A stretch of 36,115 nucleotides of DNA. Origin: an alpha proteobacterium SCGC AAA288-G21. Its GTDB lineage: Bacteria > Pseudomonadota > Alphaproteobacteria > Pelagibacterales > Pelagibacteraceae. The stretch covers positions 1-36,115 of the forward strand of contig AZYC01000008.1 in assembly GCA_000513075.1 (NCBI GenBank), given 5' to 3'. The position numbers were made by a program, and so were the translations under genes. Shown piece by piece: positions 7,919 through 16,910 of this stretch; positions within the stretch are counted from its first letter, which is position 1, and every line of letters begins with the position of its first letter. Under the pieces are notes generated by a model. That model was not told the origin of the DNA and ran no database searches. It saw nothing but the letters and a program-made list of their open reading frames with translations.

Positions 7919-9094
7919 GTGGCAAAACAAACTAAAACTTTAAATTTAAATTTTGGGCCAGTGCATCCTGCTGCCCACGGTGTATTAAGATTGATTTTAG
8001 AATTAGATGGTGAAGTTGTAGAAAAAGCAGACCCACATATCGGATTGCTTCATAGAGGTACGGAGAAATTAATAGAACACAAAACATTCGTTCAGGCAGT
8101 GCCATATTTTGATCGTTTAGATTACGTGGCCCCAATGAATCAAGAACATGCCTTTGCTTTAGCTATTGAAAAATTGCTTAATTTAGAAATACCAATTAGG
8201 GCACAATACATAAGAGTAATGTTTTGTGAAATAGGAAGAATTTTAAGCCATCTATTGAATGTGACTACCCAGGCTCTTGATGTAGGTGCCCTTACTCCTT
8301 CTTTATGGGGATTTGAGGAGAGAGAAACATTAATGACTTTTTACGAGAGAGTTTCTGGCTCAAGACTTCATGCAAATTATTTTAGAGCAGGAGGTGTCCA
8401 CCAAGATTTACCAATGGGTCTAAGTGGAGATATAGAAAAATTTTGTACTAACTTCCCGAAGATAATTGATGATTTAGAAACTCTACTGACAGACAATAGG
8501 ATTTTTAAACAAAGAAATGTCGATATTGGCATTGTAACAAAACAAGAAGCACTTGATCATAGTTTTACCGGGGTAATGCTTAGAGGGTCAGGAGTTCCTT
8601 GGGATTTAAGAAAATCTCAGCCCTATGATTGTTATGAGAATATAAATTTTGAAATTCCAATTGGAAAAAATGGCGATTGTTATGACCGATATTTATGCAG
8701 GATAGAAGAAATGCGTGTATGCGTAAACATTATTAAACAATGTTTAAAAAATATGCCCAAAGGTCCCATTAAAACTATTGATGGTAAAATTTCACCACCA
8801 AAAAAATCTGAATTAAAAAATTCAATGGAGGCATTAATTCATCATTTTAAATTGTTTAGCGAAGGATACAGAGTTGATCCAGGAGAAATATATACAGCGG
8901 TAGAAGCTCCTAAAGGAGAGTTCGGAGTATTTTTAATATCAGATGGTTCAAACAAACCTTATAAGTGTAAAATTAGAGCTCCAGGATTTTCACACCTACA
9001 AGCTATGGATTATTTAATTAAAGGACATATGCTTGCCGATGTTCCAGCTGTGCTCGGGTCTTTGGATATTGTATTTGGAGAAGTTGACAGATGA
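7919..9094 (+). CDS. nuoD: NADH-quinone oxidoreductase subunit D (GTG start)
   Basis: [44 protein letters not shown] ... DIVFGEVDR. Confidence 0.98.
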   Translation: MAKQTKTLNLNFGPVHPAAHGVLRLILELDGEVVEKADPHIGLLHRGTEKLIEHKTFVQAVPYFDRLDYVAPMNQEHAFALAIEKLLNLEIPIRAQYIRVMFCEIGRILSHLLNVTTQALDVGALTPSLWGFEERETLMTFYERVSGSRLHANYFRAGGVHQDLPMGLSGDIEKFCTNFPKIIDDLETLLTDNRIFKQRNVDIGIVTKQEALDHSFTGVMLRGSGVPWDLRKSQPYDCYENINFEIPIGKNGDCYDRYLCRIEEMRVCVNIIKQCLKNMPKGPIKTIDGKISPPKKSELKNSMEALIHHFKLFSEGYRVDPGEIYTAVEAPKGEFGVFLISDGSNKPYKCKIRAPGFSHLQAMDYLIKGHMLADVPAVLGSLDIVFGEVDR

Positions 9095-9699
9095 GTCTAA
9101 AAAAAGTAGCAACAAATCAGCCAGAATTTTTTAAGTTTTCAGATGAAAACTTAAATAAAGCAAAAAAAATAATAAATAAATATCCTGAAAAAAAACAAGC
9201 AAGCGCATTGATGCCTTTATTGTTTTTAGTTCAAAAGCAAAACGAAAATTGGATTTCTTTGGTAGCAATGCAATATTTAGCCAAAATGTTGGATATACCT
9301 TATATACAAGTTTATGAAGTTGCTACATTTTATTCAATGTACAACCTTTCTCCAGTTGGAAAATATTTTGTACAAGTATGTACCACAACTCCTTGCATGA
9401 TTAGGGGAGCTGAAAAATTAGTTGAAGTATGTAAAAATAAAATTTCTCAAAATCAAAATGAACTTTTAGCAAACAAAATATGCTCTTGGATGGAAGTTGA
9501 ATGTCTAGGCGCGTGTGTTAATGCACCGATGATGCAAATAAACGAAGATTATTTTGAAGATTTAAATGAAGAAAAAACAAAGGAAATTATAGATATGATA
9601 CTAAATGATGAATCCCCAAAATCTGGCTCCTATAAAAATCGTAAAAATTCTGAACCAGAGTCAGGAAGAACAACTTTAATTAATTTAAAAAATGCTTAA
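9091..9699 (+). CDS. nuoE: NADH-quinone oxidoreductase subunit E
   Basis: [37 protein letters not shown] ... [17 protein letters not shown] 2Fe-2S motif. Confidence 0.97.
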   Translation: MSLKKVATNQPEFFKFSDENLNKAKKIINKYPEKKQASALMPLLFLVQKQNENWISLVAMQYLAKMLDIPYIQVYEVATFYSMYNLSPVGKYFVQVCTTTPCMIRGAEKLVEVCKNKISQNQNELLANKICSWMEVECLGACVNAPMMQINEDYFEDLNEEKTKEIIDMILNDESPKSGSYKNRKNSEPESGRTTLINLKNA

Positions 9700-10972
9700 A
9701 GATAGCGATAGAATTTTCAAAAATTTATATAATGATTTTGGTTGGGAAATTGAATCGGCAATCACAATAGGTGATTGGAAAGATACTAAAGAGATTTGTT
9801 TCAAAGGGAAAGAGTGGATTATAAATGAAATCAAAACCTCAGAACTTAGAGGTAGAGGTGGAGCGGGTTTCCCTACTGGACTTAAATTATCTTTCGTACC
9901 CAAAGAAAAAGGAGTGAGACCTCATTACTTGGTAATAAATGCTGATGAATCTGAACCAGGAACATGTAAAGATAGAGATATTTTAAGATTTGAACCTCAA
10001 AAATTAATAGAAGGATGTTTAATAACTTCTTATGCCATTGGAGCACATGTCTGTTACATTTATATTAGAGGTGAATTTTTTAGAGAAGGTGAAAGACTTC
10101 AACAAGCTATTGATGAAGCATACCAAAAAAATTTTATTGGCAAAAATTCATGCAATACTGGGTGGGATCTGGATATTTATCTACATTTTGGCGCAGGCGC
10201 TTATATTTGTGGTGAAGAAACAGCATTATTAGAAAGTTTAGAAGGAAAAAAAGGTCTACCTAGATTAAAACCTCCCTTTCCAGCTTTAGTTGGTCTCTAT
10301 GGTTGTCCAACAATTGTAAATAATGTTGAAACAATAGCTGTAATCCCAACTATTTTGAGAAGAGGTGCTAAATGGTTTGCCTCCTTGGGTAGATCAAAAA
10401 ATACTGGCACAAAGATATTTTGTATTACTGGAAATGTAAACAGTCCTTGTAATGTTGAAGAAGAGATGGGCGTTCCATTAAAAGAGCTTATAGAAAAACA
10501 TGCTGGCGGTGTTATTGGTGGTTGGAATAATCTTCAAGCAGTTATTCCCGGTGGATCATCTATGCCTTTATTACCAAAAAATGTTTGTGATAGCGTAAGA
10601 ATGGATTTTGACTATTTACTTGATCAGAAAAGCGGATTAGGGACAGCAGCCATAGTGGTTATGAATAAGGACCAAGACATAATTAAATGTATGGCAAGAA
10701 TTGCAAAATTTTATAAACATGAAAGCTGTGGGCAGTGCACACCTTGCAGAGAAGGTGCGGGATGGATGTGGCGCATGCTTGAGAGGATGGCAAGAGGAGA
10801 GGCTACCTTAAAAGAAGTCGATTTGTTATTTGATGTAACAAAACAAATTGAAGGGCATACTATTTGTGCTTTTGGAGAAGGTTCAGCTTGGCCTGTTCAA
10901 GGATTGCTTCGCCACTTTCGAAAAGAGATTGAAACAAGAAATAGCTCCTTCAAAAATATCTATTGTTACTAA
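9692..10972 (+). CDS. nuoF: NADH-quinone oxidoreductase subunit F; authentic to about 10948, last residues (FKNIYCY) come from antisense bamA across a misjoin
   Basis: [51 protein letters not shown]; native C-terminus [28 protein letters not shown] is found on the minus strand at the window end. Confidence 0.95.
   Translation: MLKDSDRIFKNLYNDFGWEIESAITIGDWKDTKEICFKGKEWIINEIKTSELRGRGGAGFPTGLKLSFVPKEKGVRPHYLVINADESEPGTCKDRDILRFEPQKLIEGCLITSYAIGAHVCYIYIRGEFFREGERLQQAIDEAYQKNFIGKNSCNTGWDLDIYLHFGAGAYICGEETALLESLEGKKGLPRLKPPFPALVGLYGCPTIVNNVETIAVIPTILRRGAKWFASLGRSKNTGTKIFCITGNVNSPCNVEEEMGVPLKELIEKHAGGVIGGWNNLQAVIPGGSSMPLLPKNVCDSVRMDFDYLLDQKSGLGTAAIVVMNKDQDIIKCMARIAKFYKHESCGQCTPCREGAGWMWRMLERMARGEATLKEVDLLFDVTKQIEGHTICAFGEGSAWPVQGLLRHFRKEIETRNSSFKNIYCY
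10846..10948. repeat. 103-bp perfect inverted repeat, copy 1 (inside nuoF)
   Basis: Exact reverse complement of 36013-36115 on direct comparison; homology stops at the nuoF/bamA junction. Confidence 0.97.
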
Positions 10973-11980
10973 TATCTTGTCATTTTTAACAGTTTCAATT
11001 AATTTAGAATTTATAAACTGAAGATCTTTTTTAGTAGTTAAGTCATTAATTTCATCAAGAATTTTTATAATTTTTTTTGGCGAATAATACTTATTTTTAA
11101 GTTTAGGAAGATCTTTTGCAATTTCAACAAAAGAACTTTTATCTAAACCTTCTGATATTTTTAAAGAAACATCCTCAAACCTAAATCTTTTCCCTGAGTT
11201 AATATTATAAGTCAATAGAAACCCTTCGCCCTCTTCATATAATATGTTCGTTGCCAATACTTTGGCCTGATAATAACCTTTGCTTTTATAAAAATTTTCT
11301 AGAAGGCGAGTATCTAATTTAATTCTTTCCTGATTCAAATATTTTTTTGTGGATATAATTTTCCATGCTTTACTCTCTTCCGTTGTGATAATACCTCTTA
11401 ATTTGCTATCCTTGAATTTTTTATCACCTATAAAGGCAATCTTTCCTATCTTGGCACGCTTTCCTCTATTAATTTCATAAATTAAATCTATTGAATTATT
11501 TACATTTTCTTTCGCGTAAGCCTCTACTTCTATAAAATAAAATCCTTGATTTCTGAAAGCTGTTTTAATTTTTTGAATATCTCTAATCAACTTATTTTCT
11601 ACATACGAAGTTTTTTCTTTTAATTCGATAACTTGTTTTATTGCCTCTTTATGTTTTTTTGCTCTAATTCCATTGAAAACTAAACTTTGGATTATTGGAT
11701 TTTCCTTGACTGAAATCTCTAGGAGACCATTAGTTAAATTAATTTCTAGATAAGAAAAAAAGTCGGTATCATATAGTTGCCTTGACAGTTCATTTATTTT
11801 TTGAGCATTGTAATCTTCATTTATCATTATATCTCCAAACAGAACAATAGTTTCTGGGGATACTCTGACATTGCCTACAACTTTAACTTCTTTAACAATT
11901 TCTGCGTAAGATATTGTTATTACAAAAATAAAAAAAAATAATGATTGTAATAAGGCTTTTTTCATTGAACGAAAGATCAT
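10883..11980 (-). CDS. bamA: outer membrane assembly factor BamA, N-terminal POTRA part only (authentic portion about 10949-11980; C-terminal tail is antisense nuoF)
   Basis: Signal peptide then [83 protein letters not shown]; ends ...[28 protein letters not shown]. Confidence 0.92.
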   Translation of the reverse strand: MIFRSMKKALLQSLFFFIFVITISYAEIVKEVKVVGNVRVSPETIVLFGDIMINEDYNAQKINELSRQLYDTDFFSYLEINLTNGLLEISVKENPIIQSLVFNGIRAKKHKEAIKQVIELKEKTSYVENKLIRDIQKIKTAFRNQGFYFIEVEAYAKENVNNSIDLIYEINRGKRAKIGKIAFIGDKKFKDSKLRGIITTEESKAWKIISTKKYLNQERIKLDTRLLENFYKSKGYYQAKVLATNILYEEGEGFLLTYNINSGKRFRFEDVSLKISEGLDKSSFVEIAKDLPKLKNKYYSPKKIIKILDEINDLTTKKDLQFINSKLIETVKNDKILVTIDIFEGAISCFNLFSKVAKQSLNRPS

Positions 11981-13140
11981 ACACTTATACCATTGATTTT
12001 CAACCTAACCAATTCTCTAACTTTAAGTATTTTACTGAGTGAAGTGGGTTTTTTTGTGAAATATTTTTTACACTCTTTTAAATTAATAATTTTTGTTAAG
12101 TTTTCCACAATCTGTCTCAGAGAAATTTTATTCAGCAAAAAAAGTTTAACAAATTCCTCGTTAGCAATTGTTATCACAGTATCGTAAAGAGTATTTTTTT
12201 TAGATATTTTTTTCAAAAGTTTTACCGAAGGAAACTTCAATTTGTCAACTTCAAAAAAGTTTAAGTTATTTAACGTTTTTGAATTAATTTTTTTTGAAGT
12301 TATATATTTTATCTTTTTATCATAAATAGAATTAAAAATTGGTATTTTCATATCTGTGTCGTGCAGTAACATTTTTATTAGTCCATTCTTAAATTTTATG
12401 ATTGTGTGTGCATATGACTGCGGATGAATAAATATTTTGTATTTTTCTAAATCAAAATTAAACATTTTGCTAGCTTCCATTATTTCAAAAACCTTATTCA
12501 TCAAATTTGCTGAATCTACTGAAATTTTTTTACCCATTTTCCATTTTGGATGCTTGACTGTTTTTTCAGGGGTTATTGTTTTTTGAATTCTAATAGGTAA
12601 ATTTAGAAGTGGGCCGCCAGATGCAGTGAGTATGATTTCTTCTATATCGTTATTTGAATATTCCCTTGTTAGATTCCATATTGAATAATGCTCAGAGTCG
12701 ATTGGAATAAATTTAGTATTATATTTTTTTAATTTTTTATTAATTAAATACCATCCACAGATAATAGATTCTTTATTTGCACTAGCTATAGTTTTTGTAA
12801 ATTTTATTACATCTAAGGTAGGTTTAAGGCCGTCTAATCCCGATATACCACATATAGTATAATCAACTTTTTTTTTTAAGATTTTATTTAATTTGGTCTT
12901 TCTTGAAAAAATATTTATTTTTCTACCTTTTAATTTTACTTTTAAAAATTCATAATATTTGTCATTGTAAATTAGAATATTTTTTACTTTAAATTCTTTA
13001 GCTTGTTGAATTAATTTTTTATAATTTTTATTAGCTGTTAATAGAACCACCTTAAGATTTTTTTTATCTTTTCTGACAATATCTAATATGTTTTCACCTA
13101 TAGAGCCAGTTGAACCAAGTATTACAATATTAATTTTCAT
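11977..13140 (-). CDS. dxr: 1-deoxy-D-xylulose 5-phosphate reductoisomerase
   Basis: NIVILGSTGSIGENILDIV ... SANKESIICGW ... PIDSEHYSIWN ... MGKKISVDSANLMNKVFEIMEA. Confidence 0.97.
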   Translation of the reverse strand: MKINIVILGSTGSIGENILDIVRKDKKNLKVVLLTANKNYKKLIQQAKEFKVKNILIYNDKYYEFLKVKLKGRKINIFSRKTKLNKILKKKVDYTICGISGLDGLKPTLDVIKFTKTIASANKESIICGWYLINKKLKKYNTKFIPIDSEHYSIWNLTREYSNNDIEEIILTASGGPLLNLPIRIQKTITPEKTVKHPKWKMGKKISVDSANLMNKVFEIMEASKMFNFDLEKYKIFIHPQSYAHTIIKFKNGLIKMLLHDTDMKIPIFNSIYDKKIKYITSKKINSKTLNNLNFFEVDKLKFPSVKLLKKISKKNTLYDTVITIANEEFVKLFLLNKISLRQIVENLTKIINLKECKKYFTKKPTSLSKILKVRELVRLKINGISV

Positions 13141-13141
13141 A

Positions 13142-13822
13142 CTAAAATATCTGCGTAATTTTTAAAATATATACAGTTGGTATAGCAAAAATTAGTCCAT
13201 CGATTCTATCTAACAATCCTCCATGACCAGGTAAAATATTTCCTGTGTTCTTAACTTTGTTCAATCTTTTAAAATAAGAAATCAATAAATCTCCTAATTG
13301 GCAGGCCAAAGAAACAATTAAACAAAGCGCTATACTTATTGATAAAACTTCATAAGACACTCCAGTATAATTTTGGAAATTAAATAATAATACTGGTAAT
13401 ATGGAAAAGATAAAAGAACCCAAGCATCCAGAAATCGTTTTATTTGGACTAATTTTAGTTAATTTTTTTCCTCCTATAACTTTGCCAAAAACGTAACCAC
13501 CTATATCAGAAAAAATACATATACATAAAATAATAATAAAAAAAGCTATGCTTTCAGAATTGTTGCCTCTTAAAGCTATGGACGTACCTAAAAAAATAAA
13601 TAGATAAGCTAATCCAACAAATTGAACAAAAAAATATTTCCAATTGTTATGCTGCTTTTTCTTAAAATATTTATAATTAATATCTCTCCATTCGTTAAAA
13701 CATATAAATAAAGTTACAATAAGTATGAGTACAAAAACAAATTTATGTATCAAAATGCAAAAAATTGCAATTATAAACAAAATGATTGATGTTATTATTC
13801 TTTTTCCTAATTCTACGGCCAT
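13142..13822 (-). CDS. cdsA: phosphatidate cytidylyltransferase
   Basis: C-terminal signature SPNKTISGCLGS...QLGDLLISYFKRLNKVKNTGNILPGHGGLLDRIDGLIFAIP. Confidence 0.95.
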   Translation of the reverse strand: MAVELGKRIITSIILFIIAIFCILIHKFVFVLILIVTLFICFNEWRDINYKYFKKKQHNNWKYFFVQFVGLAYLFIFLGTSIALRGNNSESIAFFIIILCICIFSDIGGYVFGKVIGGKKLTKISPNKTISGCLGSFIFSILPVLLFNFQNYTGVSYEVLSISIALCLIVSLACQLGDLLISYFKRLNKVKNTGNILPGHGGLLDRIDGLIFAIPTVYILKITQIF

Positions 13823-14499
13823 TAAATATTTCCAAAATTTCTTTTAATTTTATTAAATTTTTTTAATATTTTTTGAAAATCATTATTATTAAAATCAGGC
13901 CACATTTTTTTTACAAAAAAAATTTCTGCATAAGCTATTTGCCACAACAAAAAATTACTGAGTCTATTTTGGGCACCGGTTCTTATTAAAATGTCAGGGT
14001 CAGGAAAGCCAGAAGTATAAAGATTTTTTTCAAAATTTTTGGTTGTAATTTTTTGTTTTTTTTTATCAACAATCTTCATACTATTAATTATTTCTTGTTT
14101 TGACCCGTAATTTAAAGCTAGTTGAACTGAAATTTTTTTATTATTTCTGGTTTTGTTCTCTGCAAGTTTTATTATTTTCCTTAAATTGCTTGCTAACTTG
14201 GACTTATTTCCAATGATTTTTACTTTAATTCCATTTTTAATAACTTTAAGTAAATTTTTTTTGAAATAGTTTTCTAATAATTTAAATAAGAAATTAACTT
14301 CTTTTTTTGGCCTTTTCCAATTTTCACTTGAAAACGTAAATAATGTTAAATAAGAAATTTTTTTTTTAATTGAATAATCAACTATTTTTTCTATTGCCTT
14401 GAGTCCACATTGATGACCATAATTTCTTGATTTTCCTTTTTGTAATGCCCATCTACCATTACCATCCATAATAATGGCAACATGATTAGCTACACTCAT
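13822..14499 (-). CDS. uppS: isoprenyl transferase (undecaprenyl diphosphate synthase family)
   Basis: HVAIIMDGNGRWALQKGKSRNYGHQCGLKAIEKIV ... PDPDILIRTGAQNRLSNFLLWQIAYAEIFF. Confidence 0.97.
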   Translation of the reverse strand: MSVANHVAIIMDGNGRWALQKGKSRNYGHQCGLKAIEKIVDYSIKKKISYLTLFTFSSENWKRPKKEVNFLFKLLENYFKKNLLKVIKNGIKVKIIGNKSKLASNLRKIIKLAENKTRNNKKISVQLALNYGSKQEIINSMKIVDKKKQKITTKNFEKNLYTSGFPDPDILIRTGAQNRLSNFLLWQIAYAEIFFVKKMWPDFNNNDFQKILKKFNKIKRNFGNI

Positions 14500-15047
14500 A
14501 CTGTCATTATCTCTTTTTCTTTTTGGGATTCTTTTTCATCAATTTTTTTTATTTCTTGATCTGTAATATTCTGAATTTCTTTTTCTAATTTATTGTTTTC
14601 ATCTTCGGTAATCTTCTTTTCCTTAAGCATTGCTCTTAGTACATCATTAGCTTCTCTTCTTATATTTCTAACTGATACTTTGCTTTTCTCTGTCATATTT
14701 TTAACTATTTTTTTTAATTCATTTCTTCTCTCTTCGTTTAAATTTGGAATCGGAATTCTAATCAACCGACCATCCGTTAAAGGATTTAAACCCATTTCTG
14801 ATTTTCTTATTGAAGAGTCGATAAGAATCACATTATTTTGATCCCATACTTGAATATTTAATGTTCGAGGATCTGGTACAGTAATTGTACCCAATTGATT
14901 TATTGGTATTTTTTGTCCATAAACATCAACTTTGATAACATCCAACATGCTAGCATTCGCTCTACCTGTTCTCAAAGATGATAAATCCTTCGCAAAAGCT
15001 TCGAAGGTTTTATTCATTTTTTGTTTATAAATGTTTTTATCAAACAT
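14496..15047 (-). CDS. frr: ribosome recycling factor
   Basis: MNKTFEAFAKDLSSLRTGRANASMLDVIKVDVYGQKIPINQLGTITVPDPRTLNIQVWDQN. Confidence 0.97.
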   Translation of the reverse strand: MFDKNIYKQKMNKTFEAFAKDLSSLRTGRANASMLDVIKVDVYGQKIPINQLGTITVPDPRTLNIQVWDQNNVILIDSSIRKSEMGLNPLTDGRLIRIPIPNLNEERRNELKKIVKNMTEKSKVSVRNIRREANDVLRAMLKEKKITEDENNKLEKEIQNITDQEIKKIDEKESQKEKEIMTV

Positions 15048-15081
15048 AAGATAAATATGTATTTTAAAGGGTAAATCTTAT

Positions 15082-15946
15082 TTATTCACCAACTTTATAT
15101 CTAACAAAATCTTTAATGGTTACGCTATTTTCTTTACCTAATTCAGCTATAACGTCTTTTACTTTTTTTTTCGGATCCATAATCCAGATTTGATTAATTA
15201 AAGTATTTTCCTGTTTAAATTTTTCTAACTTTCCTCTTGAAATTTTTTCTATAATATTATCACTTTTGCCTGAATTTTTAAGTTCCTCACTAATTATCTC
15301 ATTTTCTTTTTCCAATATTTTCTTGTCAAGTTGACTAACTTCAATTGTCAGTGGGTTTGATGCCCCTATGTGCATTGCCAATTTGTGTCCAAAATCTTTA
15401 ATTTGTTGATTGAATTTTGTAGATTTTATACAGACAACCACGCCGAGTTTTCCAATATTTTCTTTTAATGTCGCATGTACATATGAAAAATTTATGTATT
15501 TACTGTTATCAAAAAAATTACATCTTCTAATTGTAATTTTTTCTCCGATTTTAGAAATAAGCTTAATTATATTATCGTTAACACTATTTCCATCTTTCAT
15601 TATCTTTTTTTTTAAATTATTAAAATCTCCCTTTGCTTCAAAGCACAATTTAGAAAGATTTTCTGAAAAATTTAAAAACTCTAAATTTTTTGCAGCAAAG
15701 TCTGTTTCACAATTAATTTCAACTATAGAGGATTTATTATTTTCTTCGTGAATACAAATTAGACCGTCATTTGCAACACGTTCCATTTTTTTTACTGGCT
15801 TTAGAAATTCCTTTTATACGTAAATATTTTATGGATTTTTCTATATCACCGCCACACTCATTAATTGCAGTATTGCAATCTCCAAAACCTACACCTGTAA
15901 GCTCTCTAAGTTTTTTAATCTTATCTAAATGACTGGAAGAGGACAT
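15082..15946 (-). CDS. tsf: elongation factor Ts, split into two reading frames by a +1 at an 8-nt A tract (minus strand), 15786-15793
   Basis: Frame a (15946 to 15767): [59 protein letters not shown]; frame b (15786 to 15082): [34 protein letters not shown]...; deleting one A fuses them as ...[13 protein letters not shown]... Confidence 0.93.
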
Positions 15947-15954
15947 TGAAGAAA

Positions 15955-16788
15955 TTATTTTTTTATTGGGTTGTTTTCTTTTGATATCGTGCTAATAACT
16001 TTTTCTTTTATTCTATCAATCAATCGTACTTTATCTTTTTTTTCTTCAACTTTAATTTCTTTGACTGGAGTTTTGATTTCATCATTTTTATTGGAAATTT
16101 TAATTTCTTTTTGTGTGTTTTGAATAGTTTCTTTTAATAAATCACAGTATAAATTTATTGCTCTTCGTGCATCATCATTTCCAGGTATTGGATAATCGAT
16201 GTCTGTAGGATCGGAATTTGTATCAAGTATTGCAATTATAGGTACATTTAGCTTGGCAGCCTCCTTAATAGCTAACTTTTCATAATTTGTATCAATAATA
16301 AATATTAAATCTGGAACACCTTTCATTTCTAATATTCCCCCAAGTGATCTCTCGAGTTTGTCTCTTTTACGTCCCATCTTGATAATTTCTTTTTTTGTAA
16401 AACCTGTATTCTCATCTCCAAGTGCTTCGTTAATTTGTTTTAGCTTTTTTATTGAATTTGAGATTGTTTTCCAATTAGTTAACATTCCCCCAAGCCATCT
16501 AAAATTTACATAATGTTGCGATGTATCTTTAGCCAAATTAGCAATTGACTCTGCAGCTTGCTTTTTAGTCGAAACAAATAATATTTTACCACCATTCGCA
16601 ATAACGCTCGAAACTTTTGAGAGAGCTTCATTAATTAACTCGATAGTTTGGACTAAATCAATTATGTGAATTGAGTTTCTTTTGCCAAAAATATAATTTT
16701 TCATTTTTGGATTCCATCTAAAAGTCTTGTGACCTAGATGTACGCCTGCTTCTAATAATTGTTGAATTGTTAAATTAGGTATATTCAA
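15955..16788 (-). CDS. rpsB: 30S ribosomal protein S2
   Basis: [52 protein letters not shown] ... [16 protein letters not shown] ... [17 protein letters not shown]. Confidence 0.98.
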   Translation of the reverse strand: MNIPNLTIQQLLEAGVHLGHKTFRWNPKMKNYIFGKRNSIHIIDLVQTIELINEALSKVSSVIANGGKILFVSTKKQAAESIANLAKDTSQHYVNFRWLGGMLTNWKTISNSIKKLKQINEALGDENTGFTKKEIIKMGRKRDKLERSLGGILEMKGVPDLIFIIDTNYEKLAIKEAAKLNVPIIAILDTNSDPTDIDYPIPGNDDARRAINLYCDLLKETIQNTQKEIKISNKNDEIKTPVKEIKVEEKKDKVRLIDRIKEKVISTISKENNPIKK

Positions 16789-16794
16789 TATATT

Positions 16795-16880
16795 TTTCCC
16801 GGTTATTCCACCACAGTTTTACCATTTAAGGACCGGCGGTCTAAACGACCAGCAACTGTGTGCGTTTTTTTAGGAGTTTT
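16795..16880 (-). promoter_or_regulatory. structured 5' leader of rpsB (candidate ribosomal-protein autoregulatory element)
   Basis: GC-elevated islet directly upstream of rpsB; outer stem CACAGTT/AACTGTG (16812-16818 with 16854-16860), inner GGTC/GACC helices. Confidence 0.6.
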
Positions 16881-16910
16881 ATAATTTAATCAAATAAATT
16901 ACAACTTTTA

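Noticed and set aside
7932-8135. Minus-strand ORF opposite nuoD
   Set aside because: Antisense to the conserved NuoD N-terminus; spurious.
10032-10232. Plus-strand ORF in another frame inside nuoF
   Set aside because: Overlaps conserved NuoF coding sequence entirely; no product signature.
14593-15751. Plus-strand ORFs 14593-14841 and 15410-15751 rich in F/L/S/I
   Set aside because: Reverse-frame translations of K/E/N-rich frr and tsf in an AT-rich genome; apparent hydrophobic proteins are a composition artefact.
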